Shown here piece after piece: positions 1-8,818 of a DNA stretch of 64,000 nucleotides. The stretch's first letter is position 1; each line of letters opens with the position of its first letter. A program made the position numbers and the translations under genes. The DNA comes from CAWDMN01 sp963803155. GTDB lineage: Bacteria; Acidobacteriota; Terriglobia; Versatilivoradales; Versatilivoraceae. The stretch covers positions 1-64,000 of the forward strand of contig CAWDMN010000048.1 of the NCBI GenBank assembly GCA_963803155.1. Reading direction: 5' to 3'. The notes under the pieces were generated by a model. The model ran no database searches. It had not been told where the DNA came from and saw only the letters and a list, made by a program, of their open reading frames with translations.

Positions 1-1
1 T

Positions 2-31
2 AACGACCTCTTCAATGAGTTGATGTCCTAA
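2..31 (+). CDS. C-terminal tail of a gene cut by the window edge
   Basis: Only the last nine codons and a TAA are visible, reading NDLFNELMS. The same ending, NDFFNEMLR, closes the broken winged-helix gene at 9509, so this may be the end of a related gene. Nothing upstream can be seen, so the assignment rests on a very short match and is tentative. Confidence 0.25.
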   Translation, partial: NDLFNELMS

Positions 32-509
32 GCCTCCATGAATCTTCACCTGACTGCATGCCATGTTCTGCCCATTTTGTTCTCTGGAGCTCATAAAGAA
101 ATATTGAATCTGAATTTGTTGAAAAGTCCTCCACTCTTTCAAATTCTTGCCTCATGTTTGCCTGGTCTTCTGGGGACAAAAGTCTGTCCGTCAAGGGCAA
201 AAGCAAGGAGTTTTCCTTTCAGATATGGTTCGGAAAAAGCCCTACGGTTTCGCGTAGACTCCTGATCAGAGCATCTCCGTAATCGCCCCATGATCAAGGT
301 GGAGCTTTCCGGCGATCGGCAACCGCTCTCTGCTACCCACACGCAGTAACGCCGGTACTGGAATAGATTCCTCCATTTTCGATATATCTCAACAAGGTGA
401 TACGGAACTCGCTGTAGGTGTTCAGATCAAGTCCGGTGCTTACGCGAGCAAGGAAATCCTCAAGTCTTCTGTGGTCCTCGACCAAGAGGTGATGAATGGG
501 GCCAAACAT
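12..509 (-). pseudogene. broken hemerythrin-like (HHE) domain protein
   Basis: Reading from an ATG at 509, three frames together give the motifs of a hemerythrin HHE-family protein: HHLLVEDHRRLEDFL at the start, KMEESIPVPALLRVG and then LPIAGKLHLDHGAITEML after a frameshift near 375-385, and finally NHI-stop-KENSLLLPLTD followed by LLSPEDQANMRQEFERVE in another frame. The histidine/acid pairs that bind the di-iron centre in this family are recognisable, but at least two frameshifts and two in-frame stops break the gene. The family binds iron and oxygen or senses redox state; this copy cannot make a full protein unless the lesions are sequencing errors. Confidence 0.65.
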
Positions 510-588
510 ACAATTTCCCTCACAACTCTTTTATATCGCCATTCGGAATAGTGGAAACATATTTCGATTCTTCTTGTTGTTCATATTC

Positions 589-1935
589 CTACCTCGTAAG
601 TTGCCCCATTGCTCGCTGAAAAATCGATCTTGCTGTCTGATAGTCCCACGCGGCTTCCACCCGAATTGCATCGGCTCGGGCAAGCGCGGCCTCGGAATCG
701 AGCAGATCGGTTATTGTCCCGGCACCGGCTTCGTACCGCTCCTTCGCCAAGCGGACGCTCTCCTGCGCATCGCGTACCAGCGGTTCGGCAGCACGGATTC
801 GTTCGAAGGACTCCTGAAGCCTCGAATAGGCCGCCCACACATCCTGCCGGACCGCAAGCATGAGAGCCTCGAGCTCGGCCTCCTCCCTGGAGAGCTCGGC
901 TTTCGTCCTGCCCAACCGGTGCTTATGCGAAAAACCGGTGAAGAGCGGCAGCTCAATGGAAACACCGGCCATCCAGTCCCTATCATGAGGAAGGAACACC
1001 TCATCCCGCCAGCCAAAGGCTCCTTCGGCTCTCACTTTCGGGCCAAAGGCACTGCGCGCCGCGTCGACGCCCTTGGTTGCAGCTTCGATCCGTTTCCGGG
1101 CCGCCTTGATCTCGGGTCGCTCATGAATAGCCAGGTCGAGTGCCTCGCGGATCTGCAAGGCGGTGGGCGGCGCCACATCACGAGGCTTGCCATCGATCTC
1201 CACCGGTATCTCGGCTGAAAGCCCCATGGCGGTGTTCAAGTCTCCCCTCGCAATCCGGACCACGCTCGCCGCTCTTTCCAGGGCAAGCCTGGCATCGGCA
1301 ACATCCACCTGGGCACGAACAACGTCGGCCCGAGGAGCCGCGCCGGCTTCCTTCCGAGCGGCAGCCAAACGCAAATGGTCCTCAGCGCGCGCCAGCTTTT
1401 TGCCGGCGACCGCTTCAGCTTCCTGGGCCGCCGCGAGACCGAAATAAGCCTGGTGAACCATCAGGACAATGTCTTGCCGGATCATCCCGGTCTCCTCTTC
1501 CGCGGCCCCCAGCCGTGCCAGCGCCGCTTGCAGCTCCGCCCGACGCTGGCCGCTATCAAAGAGCATATACCGGGTCCGCAGCGCAGTCGACCAATCATCG
1601 GTCGGACCGATAGTCTTTGGAATGTCCGGCCGGGCAAGGCCGCTAGGAAGGAAAGCGTGCTTCTCCCAGCGGCTATATCCCGCGGCGAGACTCAGGTCCG
1701 GGTAATAGGGGGCCCGGGACTCGCCGCTCGCCTCCTTTGCCGCCGTGACTCCCTCGAGGGCGGCCCGGAGGCGCGGGTTCTTGTCCAGGGCGATCGCGAC
1801 CGCAGTATCGAGAGAGAGAAGCTGTTTTTGGTCCGAGCTTTCCGGGGTCCTGGTTGCAGCTCCGGCCAACCCCGGGAATGTAAGCCCGATGAGAAGAACT
1901 GAGCACGCCAGGTTTTTCAATGTTTTCTTCCTCAT
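589..1935 (-). CDS. TolC-family outer membrane efflux protein
   Basis: A 448-residue protein with a signal peptide (MRKKTLKNLACSVLLIGLTF, cleaved near AGA) followed by two long alternating helical stretches rich in Ala, Glu and Arg, as in the trimeric TolC channel. Near the C-terminus RLAKERYEAGAGTITDLLDS is the typical second OEP repeat motif. It would form the outer-membrane exit duct for the ABC pump encoded upstream. Its ATG overlaps the stop of the DUF6448 gene by four bases (ATGA), so it is translationally coupled and is the last gene of the tetR-hlyD-ABC operon. The 448-residue length is normal for the family. The substrate is unknown. Confidence 0.93.
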   Translation of the reverse strand: MRKKTLKNLACSVLLIGLTFPGLAGAATRTPESSDQKQLLSLDTAVAIALDKNPRLRAALEGVTAAKEASGESRAPYYPDLSLAAGYSRWEKHAFLPSGLARPDIPKTIGPTDDWSTALRTRYMLFDSGQRRAELQAALARLGAAEEETGMIRQDIVLMVHQAYFGLAAAQEAEAVAGKKLARAEDHLRLAAARKEAGAAPRADVVRAQVDVADARLALERAASVVRIARGDLNTAMGLSAEIPVEIDGKPRDVAPPTALQIREALDLAIHERPEIKAARKRIEAATKGVDAARSAFGPKVRAEGAFGWRDEVFLPHDRDWMAGVSIELPLFTGFSHKHRLGRTKAELSREEAELEALMLAVRQDVWAAYSRLQESFERIRAAEPLVRDAQESVRLAKERYEAGAGTITDLLDSEAALARADAIRVEAAWDYQTARSIFQRAMGQLTR

Positions 1936-2570
1936 CTGTGTTGATCTCCATGAACCACAGCCCCCTCCGCTTCATGCGAATGACCTTCCACCGGGCCCTC
2001 GGCGGCCTCATAAAGCCCCTCGACATAGTGGATGTACTCGACATAGGCCTTCACATACTCACGGCCCGCCTCTACGTCATCCTTGGAGTAGCCTCTTTTT
2101 TCGACTACCTGATGGAAGCGCCCCTGAAGACCTTCGTGCACCTCGTCGATCATGAGCTTGAGCAAAGCTTCGGCCGATCGCGTTTCGATCGCCTTGTCGC
2201 CCGCGGGGATCGCAGGACCCAGGTCCCGGCCGGCCGGTTTCAGGCCTGTATAGGGCATCCCTTCGCCGGCACGATGGACGCGAACCAAAGTCTCAAAAAA
2301 GTAGGTGTCCGCAAGTTCTTTCGCCTTAAGGTTGAGCTTGCGAACGGTCAGCGTTTTCAGAAAGGCGGCTTTGATTTCGGCCTCGTCGGTCTTCTGCACC
2401 CACGCGAGAACGAGATTCACATTGCCACTCTCGAGAGCCTTCCGGGCGGCGGTTACAACCGGCCCATCCAGTCCATCGCAGTGCGCAAGAGCTTCGCTGG
2501 GCGCCAGCAGCAAAGCCATAAATGCCAGCGCAACTGCAATCATAAGAGTCATCATCTTCGTGTATTTCAT
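1932..2570 (-). CDS. DUF6448-type secreted protein
   Basis: A 212-residue protein with a clear signal peptide (hydrophobic MMTLMIAVALAFMALLLAP, cleavage after ALA) and a mature start AHCDGLDGPVV. The HCDGLDGPV opening and the later helical, His-rich tail (HSHEAEGAVVHGDQHR) fit the DUF6448 family, which I recognise but whose role is not known. It lies between the ABC permeases and tolC, with a 68-base gap upstream and a four-base overlap downstream, so it is probably a periplasmic accessory of the pump. Histidines at both ends could bind metal; that is inference. Confidence 0.75.
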   Translation of the reverse strand: MKYTKMMTLMIAVALAFMALLLAPSEALAHCDGLDGPVVTAARKALESGNVNLVLAWVQKTDEAEIKAAFLKTLTVRKLNLKAKELADTYFFETLVRVHRAGEGMPYTGLKPAGRDLGPAIPAGDKAIETRSAEALLKLMIDEVHEGLQGRFHQVVEKRGYSKDDVEAGREYVKAYVEYIHYVEGLYEAAEGPVEGHSHEAEGAVVHGDQHR

Positions 2571-2638
2571 TGGAGTGTCTCCTCTACCTGCTCAGGTGTT
2601 TAATTTTGGTGTCTTGGTATTCGTGTATCGAATATTGA

Positions 2639-3769
2639 TTACGCCAGTGTCTTCTGGAACCTCCTCGATGCCAGCCACAGCGTGACTAAGCCCATGACAG
2701 CCAGGGCGATCATTTGCGGCCAGAGTATTCCCGGCCCGATTCCCTTCAAGAAGATGCCGCGGATGATCACCAGGAAATAACGGAGCGGGTTCACATAGGT
2801 GATCCACTGGATGATCACCGGCATGTTGGCAATCGGAAACATGAAACCGGACAGGAGCACCGCAGGGAAGTAAAAGAAAAAAGTGGTCATCATGGCTTGC
2901 TGCTGGGTCTGGCTGACTGTTGATATCAAGAGGCCTACTCCGAGCGTCGTCATCAAGTAGAGCGCAGTCGCCGCGAAAAGCAGCGGCAGGTTGCCGCGGA
3001 TCGGCACGTCAAACCAAAACACGCCGATCAGGGTGATCAGAATTACGTCGGCAAAACCGATGAGAGCAAAGGGCACGGTCTTGCCAAGGATGAATTCCGC
3101 AGGCGTGATGGGTGTGACCATGATCTGTTCCATCGTGCCGATTTCCTTCTCACGAACGACGGCCATGCTGGTGAGCATCAGTGTGATGAGCATGACGATG
3201 ATAGCGATCACGCCGGGCACGTAGAAGTTCCGACTCTCGAGATTTTCGTTGAACCAGGCCCTCGTCTGGACGTCCACCATGGCGGGCTGGGCCGAAGAGC
3301 CGCGTAGCCGGGCGAAGCGGGTAATCAGGACCTGCCGGGAGAACTCTCCCACGATCCTGGCACTGTAGTTGAGAACAATCCCGGCCGTGTTGGAGTCGCT
3401 CCCGTCCACGATCAGCTGCAGCTCCGCGGTTTTTCCGGCCATCAGATCGTCGCCAAAGCCCTCATTCATGCGTAGGACGGCACGGGCCAAGTCGCGGTCG
3501 ATCAGTTCGCGGGCACGTGCGTCATTGTCGACATACTCCACTATGTCGAAGTAGCCGGACTTGACGAAACGCCCTACCAGCTCGCGGCTGGCAACGCTGT
3601 TGTCGAAGTCGTAGATCGCCGTGGCCACGTGCTTGACATCGGTGGTCACAGCATAGCCGAAGACCAGGACTTGGATGATGGGCATGAGGAAAATGACGCC
3701 CTTCATCTTCGGATCGCGGAAAACCTGGATGAATTCCTTTATGAGCATGTGCCGGATGCGTTCGATCAT
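2639..3769 (-). CDS. ABC-2 type permease (YhhJ-like), second of pair
   Basis: A 376-residue inner-membrane protein with the ABC-2 permease plan: one N-terminal membrane helix (GVIFLMPIIQVLVFGYAV), a large periplasmic domain with VDGSDSNTAGIVLNYSARIV, then five hydrophobic segments from about residue 175. The stretch VVREKEIGTMEQIMVTPI is the usual cytoplasmic coupling segment. It pairs with the adjacent permease at 3772-4905 (two-base gap), which shares the VDGSDSNTA motif and comes from the same ancestral duplication. With the ATPase, HlyD-like adaptor and TolC it would form a tripartite exporter similar to YhiI/RbbA/YhhJ-type systems. Confidence 0.9.
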   Translation of the reverse strand: MIERIRHMLIKEFIQVFRDPKMKGVIFLMPIIQVLVFGYAVTTDVKHVATAIYDFDNSVASRELVGRFVKSGYFDIVEYVDNDARARELIDRDLARAVLRMNEGFGDDLMAGKTAELQLIVDGSDSNTAGIVLNYSARIVGEFSRQVLITRFARLRGSSAQPAMVDVQTRAWFNENLESRNFYVPGVIAIIVMLITLMLTSMAVVREKEIGTMEQIMVTPITPAEFILGKTVPFALIGFADVILITLIGVFWFDVPIRGNLPLLFAATALYLMTTLGVGLLISTVSQTQQQAMMTTFFFYFPAVLLSGFMFPIANMPVIIQWITYVNPLRYFLVIIRGIFLKGIGPGILWPQMIALAVMGLVTLWLASRRFQKTLA

Positions 3770-3771
3770 GG

Positions 3772-4905
3772 CTACACCAACCTTTTCTTGAATTTCACGT
3801 TGGCCAGCGTGACTATCAGGACGCCGAAAATGGTCAGGAGCCCCGCCTCGAGCGCCAGTATCTGCAGCCCGACTCCCTTCAGGTAAATCCCCTTGAGCAG
3901 GGCGACGAAATAGCGGGCCGGAATGAGATAGGTAACGATCTGGATCGGCTTTGGCATGTTACTGATGGCGTACATGAAACCCGAGAGCAGGAACGACGGC
4001 AGGAAGGTGAGCACCATCGCCAGCTGGCTGGCGAGGAGCTGGCTCTTGGTGACGATGCTGATCAGCATGCCCAGTGAGAGAGCTCCAGCAAGGAAGATTG
4101 CCGCCATCCCGAAGAGCAATGCCACACTCCCGCGCAACGGAACCTGGAAGAGGAATTCGCCCATGAGCACAGCTAGCAGCACATCGAGCATGCCGATAAT
4201 AAAGTATGGGAGCAGCTTGCCCAGTATCAGCTCACGCCCCTTCACCGGCGTCGAGATGAGCTGTTCCATCGTGCCGCGCTCCCACTCTCGTGCGACCGTG
4301 AGCGATGTCAGAAGTGCCGCGATGACCATCATGATGACGGCAATGAGGCCGGGGATGATGTAATTCTTGGAAGCCATGTCGGCGTTGAACCAGACCCGCG
4401 GCACGAGATTGACCGGTGTCCGGAGCCTCTGGCCACCGCTGCGCTGGACTTCGGTGAGCGCAATGCCATCAGAATAGTTCTGTGCCACCACCTCGGCGTA
4501 ACCCATCGCGATGGTTGCCGTGTTGGAGTCGCTCCCGTCCACAATCAGCTGGACCGACACCGTACGTCCTGATTCAATGACTGCGGCAAAGTTCCTGGGG
4601 ATCACGAGGGCCGCGAGCGCCTTTCCCGCGTCGACAGATCGCTCGAGTTCCGAATAGCTGTGCATGTATCCGCGCAGCGAAAAGTAACGCGATCCCTGGA
4701 ACCAACTGATTAGGTCGTGGCTGACCTGAGTATCACTTTGGTCCCAAACCACCAGCGGCACATCGTCGACATCCAGGGTTAGCGCATAGCCGAAGAGAAC
4801 CAGAAGCAACATCGGAATGGCAATGCCCATCCCGAGGCTCCTCGGGTCGCGCAGGATGTGGAGAGCCTCTTTGCGCATCACCGCCCAGACTCGTAGGGGG
4901 TTCAT
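3772..4905 (-). CDS. ABC-2 type permease (YhhJ-like), first of pair
   Basis: A 377-residue ABC-2 permease: N-terminal helix GIAIPMLLLVLFGYALTL, a periplasmic domain containing LIVDGSDSNTATIAMGYAEV, the coupling segment AREWERGTMEQLISTPV, then a cluster of membrane helices to the C-terminus. Its ATG overlaps the end of the ATPase gene by four bases, and its stop is two bases before the next permease, so the genes are co-translated. It presumably heterodimerises with the product of 2639-3769. The reading frame is intact although the ATPase gene just upstream is not. Confidence 0.9.
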   Translation of the reverse strand: MNPLRVWAVMRKEALHILRDPRSLGMGIAIPMLLLVLFGYALTLDVDDVPLVVWDQSDTQVSHDLISWFQGSRYFSLRGYMHSYSELERSVDAGKALAALVIPRNFAAVIESGRTVSVQLIVDGSDSNTATIAMGYAEVVAQNYSDGIALTEVQRSGGQRLRTPVNLVPRVWFNADMASKNYIIPGLIAVIMMVIAALLTSLTVAREWERGTMEQLISTPVKGRELILGKLLPYFIIGMLDVLLAVLMGEFLFQVPLRGSVALLFGMAAIFLAGALSLGMLISIVTKSQLLASQLAMVLTFLPSFLLSGFMYAISNMPKPIQIVTYLIPARYFVALLKGIYLKGVGLQILALEAGLLTIFGVLIVTLANVKFKKRLV

Positions 4906-6812
4906 CGCCGCACCTCCTGCTCGGGCCGTCCGGCCCGGTCGCGCGCCTCGATCAGCGAGACGAACACGTCTTCCATGGTGGGTACAACCTTCTCGATGCG
5001 GGCAACTGGGTAACCTTTTTCGCGCAGGAGGCCTGCGACCGCATTCATGGCTACATCGCCATTCGGGGCAACGATATGAAGCCCCTTGCCAAAAAGGGCG
5101 GTCTCCTTAACCTCGGGCAGCCTCTCGATCTCAACCATCGCGTCCTGCGGCCGCTCGCAGAGGACTTCCAAGACCTCCTCATGCATCAGCTCGGTCTTGA
5201 GCTTTTCCGGTGTCCCGAGAGCAATCAACTCGCCACGATAGATCAGACCGATCCGGTCGCAGTACTCGGCCTCGTCCATGTAGTGGGTGGTGACGAAGAT
5301 GGTCACGCCGCGTCCGGAGAGCTCATAAATAAGATCCCAGAACTGGCGGCGGCTGACAGGATCCACCCCCGATGTGGGTTCGTCGAGAAAGATGATAGGC
5401 GGCTCGTGCAGAATGGCGCATCCGAGCGCCAGCCTCTGTTTCCAGCCTCCCGAAAGGATTGCTGTTCTCGAGTGCCGGTGTTCCTTCAGGCCGGCCATCT
5501 CGATCACCCACTCCTTGCGCTCCCTTTTCTTCCCGGGCGGGATGCTGATAGATGCCGCTGTAGAAATCGATGTTTTCTTCAACCGTAAGATCCTCGTAAA
5601 GCGAGAACTTCTGGCTCATGTAGCCGATGTGACTCTTAATCTTTTCCGCTTCGGTGCGCACATCGAAACCCGCTACCGTTCCGGTACCGCCGCTCGGTGG
5701 GCGAGAATGCCGGTAAGCATCCGGATGGTCGTCGACTTGCCGGCGCCGTTGGGTCCAAGGAAGCCGAAGATCTCCCCCTTGGCGACTTCGAAGCTGATTC
5801 GGTTCACGGCAACGAAGCTGCCGAAGCGCCTTTCCAGATCCTTCATGACGACGGCCTGGCCGTTCTCACTGGCTTGCATGGCCTGCAACCTCCTTTTCAT
5901 GGGCGAGGACCGAGATGAAGACGTCCTCGAGCGCCGGTTCGATGCGGCGAATGCCGGCGACGTCCGATGCCCGCGCGCAAGAGAATCTCTTTGCGACGAG
6001 GATGTGGCCCGGTCGGGATCCGGAGTGACCACGTGAACGCGGTCTCCAAACAGGCCCACGGAGTCGGCCCGCAGCTCTTCCCGAAGCAAAGCCGTGGCCC
6101 GGCGCGGATTCGGAGAGCGGATCTCGAGGATGGCACCGCGCATCAACTTCTTCACCTCGTCCGGTGTTCCGACGGCAAGGAGCCTGCCCCGGTGAATGAG
6201 CCCGACGCGGTTGCAGCGCTCGGCTTCATCCAGGTAGGCGGTCGAAACGAAGATAGTGACTTTCTCGCGCAACAGTTGATAAAGGATGCGCCAGAAGTCC
6301 CGCCGCGAGACGGGATCAACGCCATTGGTCGGCTCATCGAGGAACAGAACCCTGGGGGTGTGGATGAGGGCGCAGGCAAGACCGAGTTTCTGCTTCATCC
6401 CGCCCGACAGGTTTCCCGCGAACCGCCTCTTGAATGGCGTCAGGTTGCTGAATGAGAGCAGCCGGTCGATCTTCTCCTCCCGCCCCTTGCGCGGCACGCC
6501 GTAGATATCGGCGTAGAAGTCGATGTTTTCCATCACTGTTAGGTCCGGATAGAGCCCAAAGCGCTGGCTCATGTAGCCGATCTCTTCCTTTATCGCCTCC
6601 GCGTCTTGAACGATGTGCTTGTTCATTACCCAGGCGTCGCCGGACGTGGGCTCCATGATCGCGGTCAGCAGGCGCATGGTTGTCGTCTTTCCGGCGCCGT
6701 CGGGACCGACCAGTCCGAATATTTCTCCTTCAGGTACGCTCAAGGTCAGTCCGTCCACCACCCGGGGTCCGTCGAAGCTTTTGGTCAGATTTTCGATACG
6801 CAGGGTATCCAT
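4902..6812 (-). pseudogene. dual-domain ABC ATPase (RbbA-like), several frameshifts
   Basis: Two ABC ATPase domains in tandem can be read. The first (from ATG 6812) has Walker A GPDGAGKTT, signature NLSGGMKQKLGLA and Walker B RVLFLDEPTNGVDP. The second has Walker A GPNGAGKSTT, signature LSGGWKQRLALGCA and Walker B IIFLDEPTSGVDP. The frame is broken: at about 5990-6020 the expected RRIEPALEDVFISVL lies in another frame, which returns near 5880; at about 5700 one C appears to be missing (GILAPPSGGTG is lost); near 5540-5560 one base is extra before KKRERKEWVIEMAG. Every catalytic motif survives in some frame. It sits between hlyD and intact permeases. Either it is a recent pseudogene, which would leave the pump without its motor, or the sequence has several base-call errors here. 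Confidence 0.85.
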
Positions 6813-6821
6813 GATTCCGCC

Positions 6822-7973
6822 TCAGGAGTTGGTCGACAACGCAATCTCTGCATCGGCGGGCATTCCCGGTTTCAGTTCCATATTCGTATTCGCAATGTCG
6901 ATCTTGATCCGGTAGACAAGCTTCACGCGCTCCTTCTGCGTCTGGACGTTCTTCGGAGTAAACTCCGCTGCCGAGGCCACGAACGAGATACGCCCCTGGT
7001 AAACCTTGCCGGGATAGGTATCGGTAGTTATTTTCACTAGCTGGCCGACCTTTACGCGGCCGAGGTCGGTTTCATCAATGTAGGCGCGAACCCAGACATT
7101 GTCGAGCCGGCCGACAGTGACGATCGGAGTTCCAGGCGAAACATATTCCCCAGCCTCGACGTTTTCAGACAGGACCAATCCCGCAAGCGGCGAGACCAGC
7201 GTGGCATATCCCAGGCGGGTCTGGGTGAGGGCAAGACCCTCCCGGATCTGCTGCAGCCGGGCACGCGCCTGCTCGATCGTTTCCCGGCGCGGGCCTTTCC
7301 GGATCAGATTGAGACGCTCCTTGGTTTCGAGTAACCTTGCACGTGCCTGCTCGATCTGTTCCTTGCGCGGGCCTTCGCGGACCAGCTTGAAATGCTCTTT
7401 GGCCTCTTGCAGCTGCGCCCTGGCCGTGGCATCATTGGCCTGCGCCACCTCGTACTCGCGGCTGGATATGATCTCCGTCCGGTAAAGCCTGGTCTGCCGC
7501 TCGAACTCTGCTTTCGAGTGCTCCAGCTCGGCCGTGGCCCGGCTGACCGATGCTTCCGCGGCGGCCACTTCCTGATCCCGCGATCCGGCAAGCAGTTCAT
7601 CCAGCCTGGACTGAGCCTGGTGGGCGGCAGCCGCGGCCTGGGTAATCTCTTCGGGACGTGACCCCGCTTCTAACTCAGCAAGCGCGGCTGCAGCCGCTGC
7701 AACCTCGGCTTTGCGCAGGGAGACTTCCTGAGCCAACTCGGCACTGTCGAGCCGGGCCACGAGCTGGCCCGCGCGAACAGTGTCTCCTTCCGATACTTCG
7801 CGCGTCAGCACCCGCCCGGCGATCTTGAAGCTCACCTGGGCGTCTATTATCTCAACATTGCCCGATACCCGGATCGTGTTGGGATCCCGGGCTGGACGAC
7901 CCAGCGTGAACCGGTAAATCAATATGGTCGCCAGAGCGATGACCACCACCAAAATGATTCGTTTCCTCTTCAT
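6822..7973 (-). CDS. HlyD-family periplasmic adaptor (membrane fusion) protein
   Basis: A 383-residue protein with one N-terminal membrane anchor (RIILVVVIALATILIYRF), a first lipoyl half-motif (VRVSGNVEIIDAQVSFKIAG region, then GDTVRAGQLVARLD), a long coiled coil of about 150 residues containing three near-repeats of EQARARL...RKGPRRE, the second lipoyl half (LVSPLAGLVLSENVEAGEYV) and a beta-barrel domain. It would bridge the inner-membrane ABC complex to TolC. It is nine bases upstream of the ATPase gene and 53 bases downstream of tetR; that gap holds a perfect 14-base palindrome, so the operon downstream of tetR may have its own regulated promoter. Confidence 0.93.
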   Translation of the reverse strand: MKRKRIILVVVIALATILIYRFTLGRPARDPNTIRVSGNVEIIDAQVSFKIAGRVLTREVSEGDTVRAGQLVARLDSAELAQEVSLRKAEVAAAAAALAELEAGSRPEEITQAAAAAHQAQSRLDELLAGSRDQEVAAAEASVSRATAELEHSKAEFERQTRLYRTEIISSREYEVAQANDATARAQLQEAKEHFKLVREGPRKEQIEQARARLLETKERLNLIRKGPRRETIEQARARLQQIREGLALTQTRLGYATLVSPLAGLVLSENVEAGEYVSPGTPIVTVGRLDNVWVRAYIDETDLGRVKVGQLVKITTDTYPGKVYQGRISFVASAAEFTPKNVQTQKERVKLVYRIKIDIANTNMELKPGMPADAEIALSTNS

Positions 7974-7993
7974 TTTATTCCCTCACAAATATA

Positions 7994-8007
7994 TGAATAT
8001 ATATTCA
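7994..8007. promoter_or_regulatory. candidate TetR operator upstream of hlyD
   Basis: The sequence TGAATATATATTCA is a perfect palindrome in the 53-base gap between tetR and hlyD, extended on the right to TTCACAT. It has the same plan, TGAA-N6-TTCA, as the inverted repeat upstream of tetR at 8637-8654, and the right half-site TTCACA is identical in both. This makes it a likely binding site for the TetR-type protein encoded next to it. Confidence 0.6.
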
Positions 8008-8026
8008 CATGTTGAACGAAAAAAAA

Positions 8027-8626
8027 TTACTTTGCCGACAGTGCAGTATAAAAAACCGGCCAGGCCTTCTGCACGTGCCGGGTCACGTCGAATTTCCCGT
8101 CGCTGAGATTCCAGAGGATGGCGGCCGGTTGAATCAGACCTAGGAACATTATCGATACGGTGTCCGGATCGATGTCCTGGCGAATGTGACCTTCTCGCTG
8201 GCCCTGGACTACAATATCGGCCACCCGCTTCAGGTATCCTTCGATCATTTCCCACACCTGGGCCTTCCTTTTGGGATGGCCATTGTGCAGCTCGTCGGAG
8301 AAGATGACACGCAGGATTCCCTCGTTTTCGCGGATGACACGGACGTGCGCCATGAGGAGCCGCCGGAGGCGCTCAAGGGCATCCGGTGTCTGCTCCAGAA
8401 CCTCAGCGACATTCGCATGAAGCCGCCTGCGGATAAGGCCAACGACGGCGTCGAGCAGGGCATCTTTACCCAGATAGTGACGGTAAAGCGCAGATGGCAC
8501 AAGCCCCATCCTGCGGGCGACCCGAGCTACGCTGAGGTTCTTCAGCCCATCAGCGGCGACGAGACTTAGTGCCGACTGGGCGTATTGTTCTTGCCGAATT
8601 TCAGAATTAAGTTTTTCCAGTGCCAT
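8027..8626 (-). CDS. TetR/AcrR-family transcriptional regulator
   Basis: A 199-residue regulator. The N-terminal helix-turn-helix reads AADGLKNLSVARVARRMGL then VPSALYRHYLGKDALLDAVV, the classical TetR pattern; the rest is a helical ligand-binding domain. I place the start at ATG 8626 (MALEKLNSEIRQEQ) because a longer frame from 8686 would run through a good inverted repeat at 8637-8654 that looks like the operator. It is the first gene of the efflux operon and probably represses itself and hlyD. The inducer is unknown. Confidence 0.9.
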   Translation of the reverse strand: MALEKLNSEIRQEQYAQSALSLVAADGLKNLSVARVARRMGLVPSALYRHYLGKDALLDAVVGLIRRRLHANVAEVLEQTPDALERLRRLLMAHVRVIRENEGILRVIFSDELHNGHPKRKAQVWEMIEGYLKRVADIVVQGQREGHIRQDIDPDTVSIMFLGLIQPAAILWNLSDGKFDVTRHVQKAWPVFYTALSAK

Positions 8627-8636
8627 AATCGCCTTA

Positions 8637-8654
8637 TGTGAACTATCATTCACA
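8637..8654. promoter_or_regulatory. candidate autoregulatory TetR operator
   Basis: TGTGAACTATCATTCACA is an inverted repeat with 6-base arms (TGTGAA / TTCACA) and a 6-base spacer, ending 10 bases before the chosen tetR start. A further TGTGAA half-site follows at 8661-8666. The spacing and the TGAA-N6-TTCA core match the palindrome upstream of hlyD. Confidence 0.6.
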
Positions 8655-8818
8655 ATGTAATGTGAACCTGTCGCTTTGTCAACCAAGGAATGAGTTCGTA
8701 AAGAATTTCATGATTGCAAGGTAGGGTCGAGAGCTGGCGCAGTTTCCCTTAGGAGCCTCCTTGTCTGCATCCAGGGTTTCGTGTCCTTCGCCAAAACCCC
8801 ATCTGCTTGAAAGTGGTT

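Noticed and set aside
496..1218. Long open frame on the plus strand opposite tolC
   Set aside because: It is antisense to a well-supported TolC gene in GC-rich DNA and shows no domain.
4902..6812. Programmed ribosomal frameshift in the dual ATPase
   Set aside because: Several shifts in different directions, without a consistent slippery site, are unlike programmed frameshifting.
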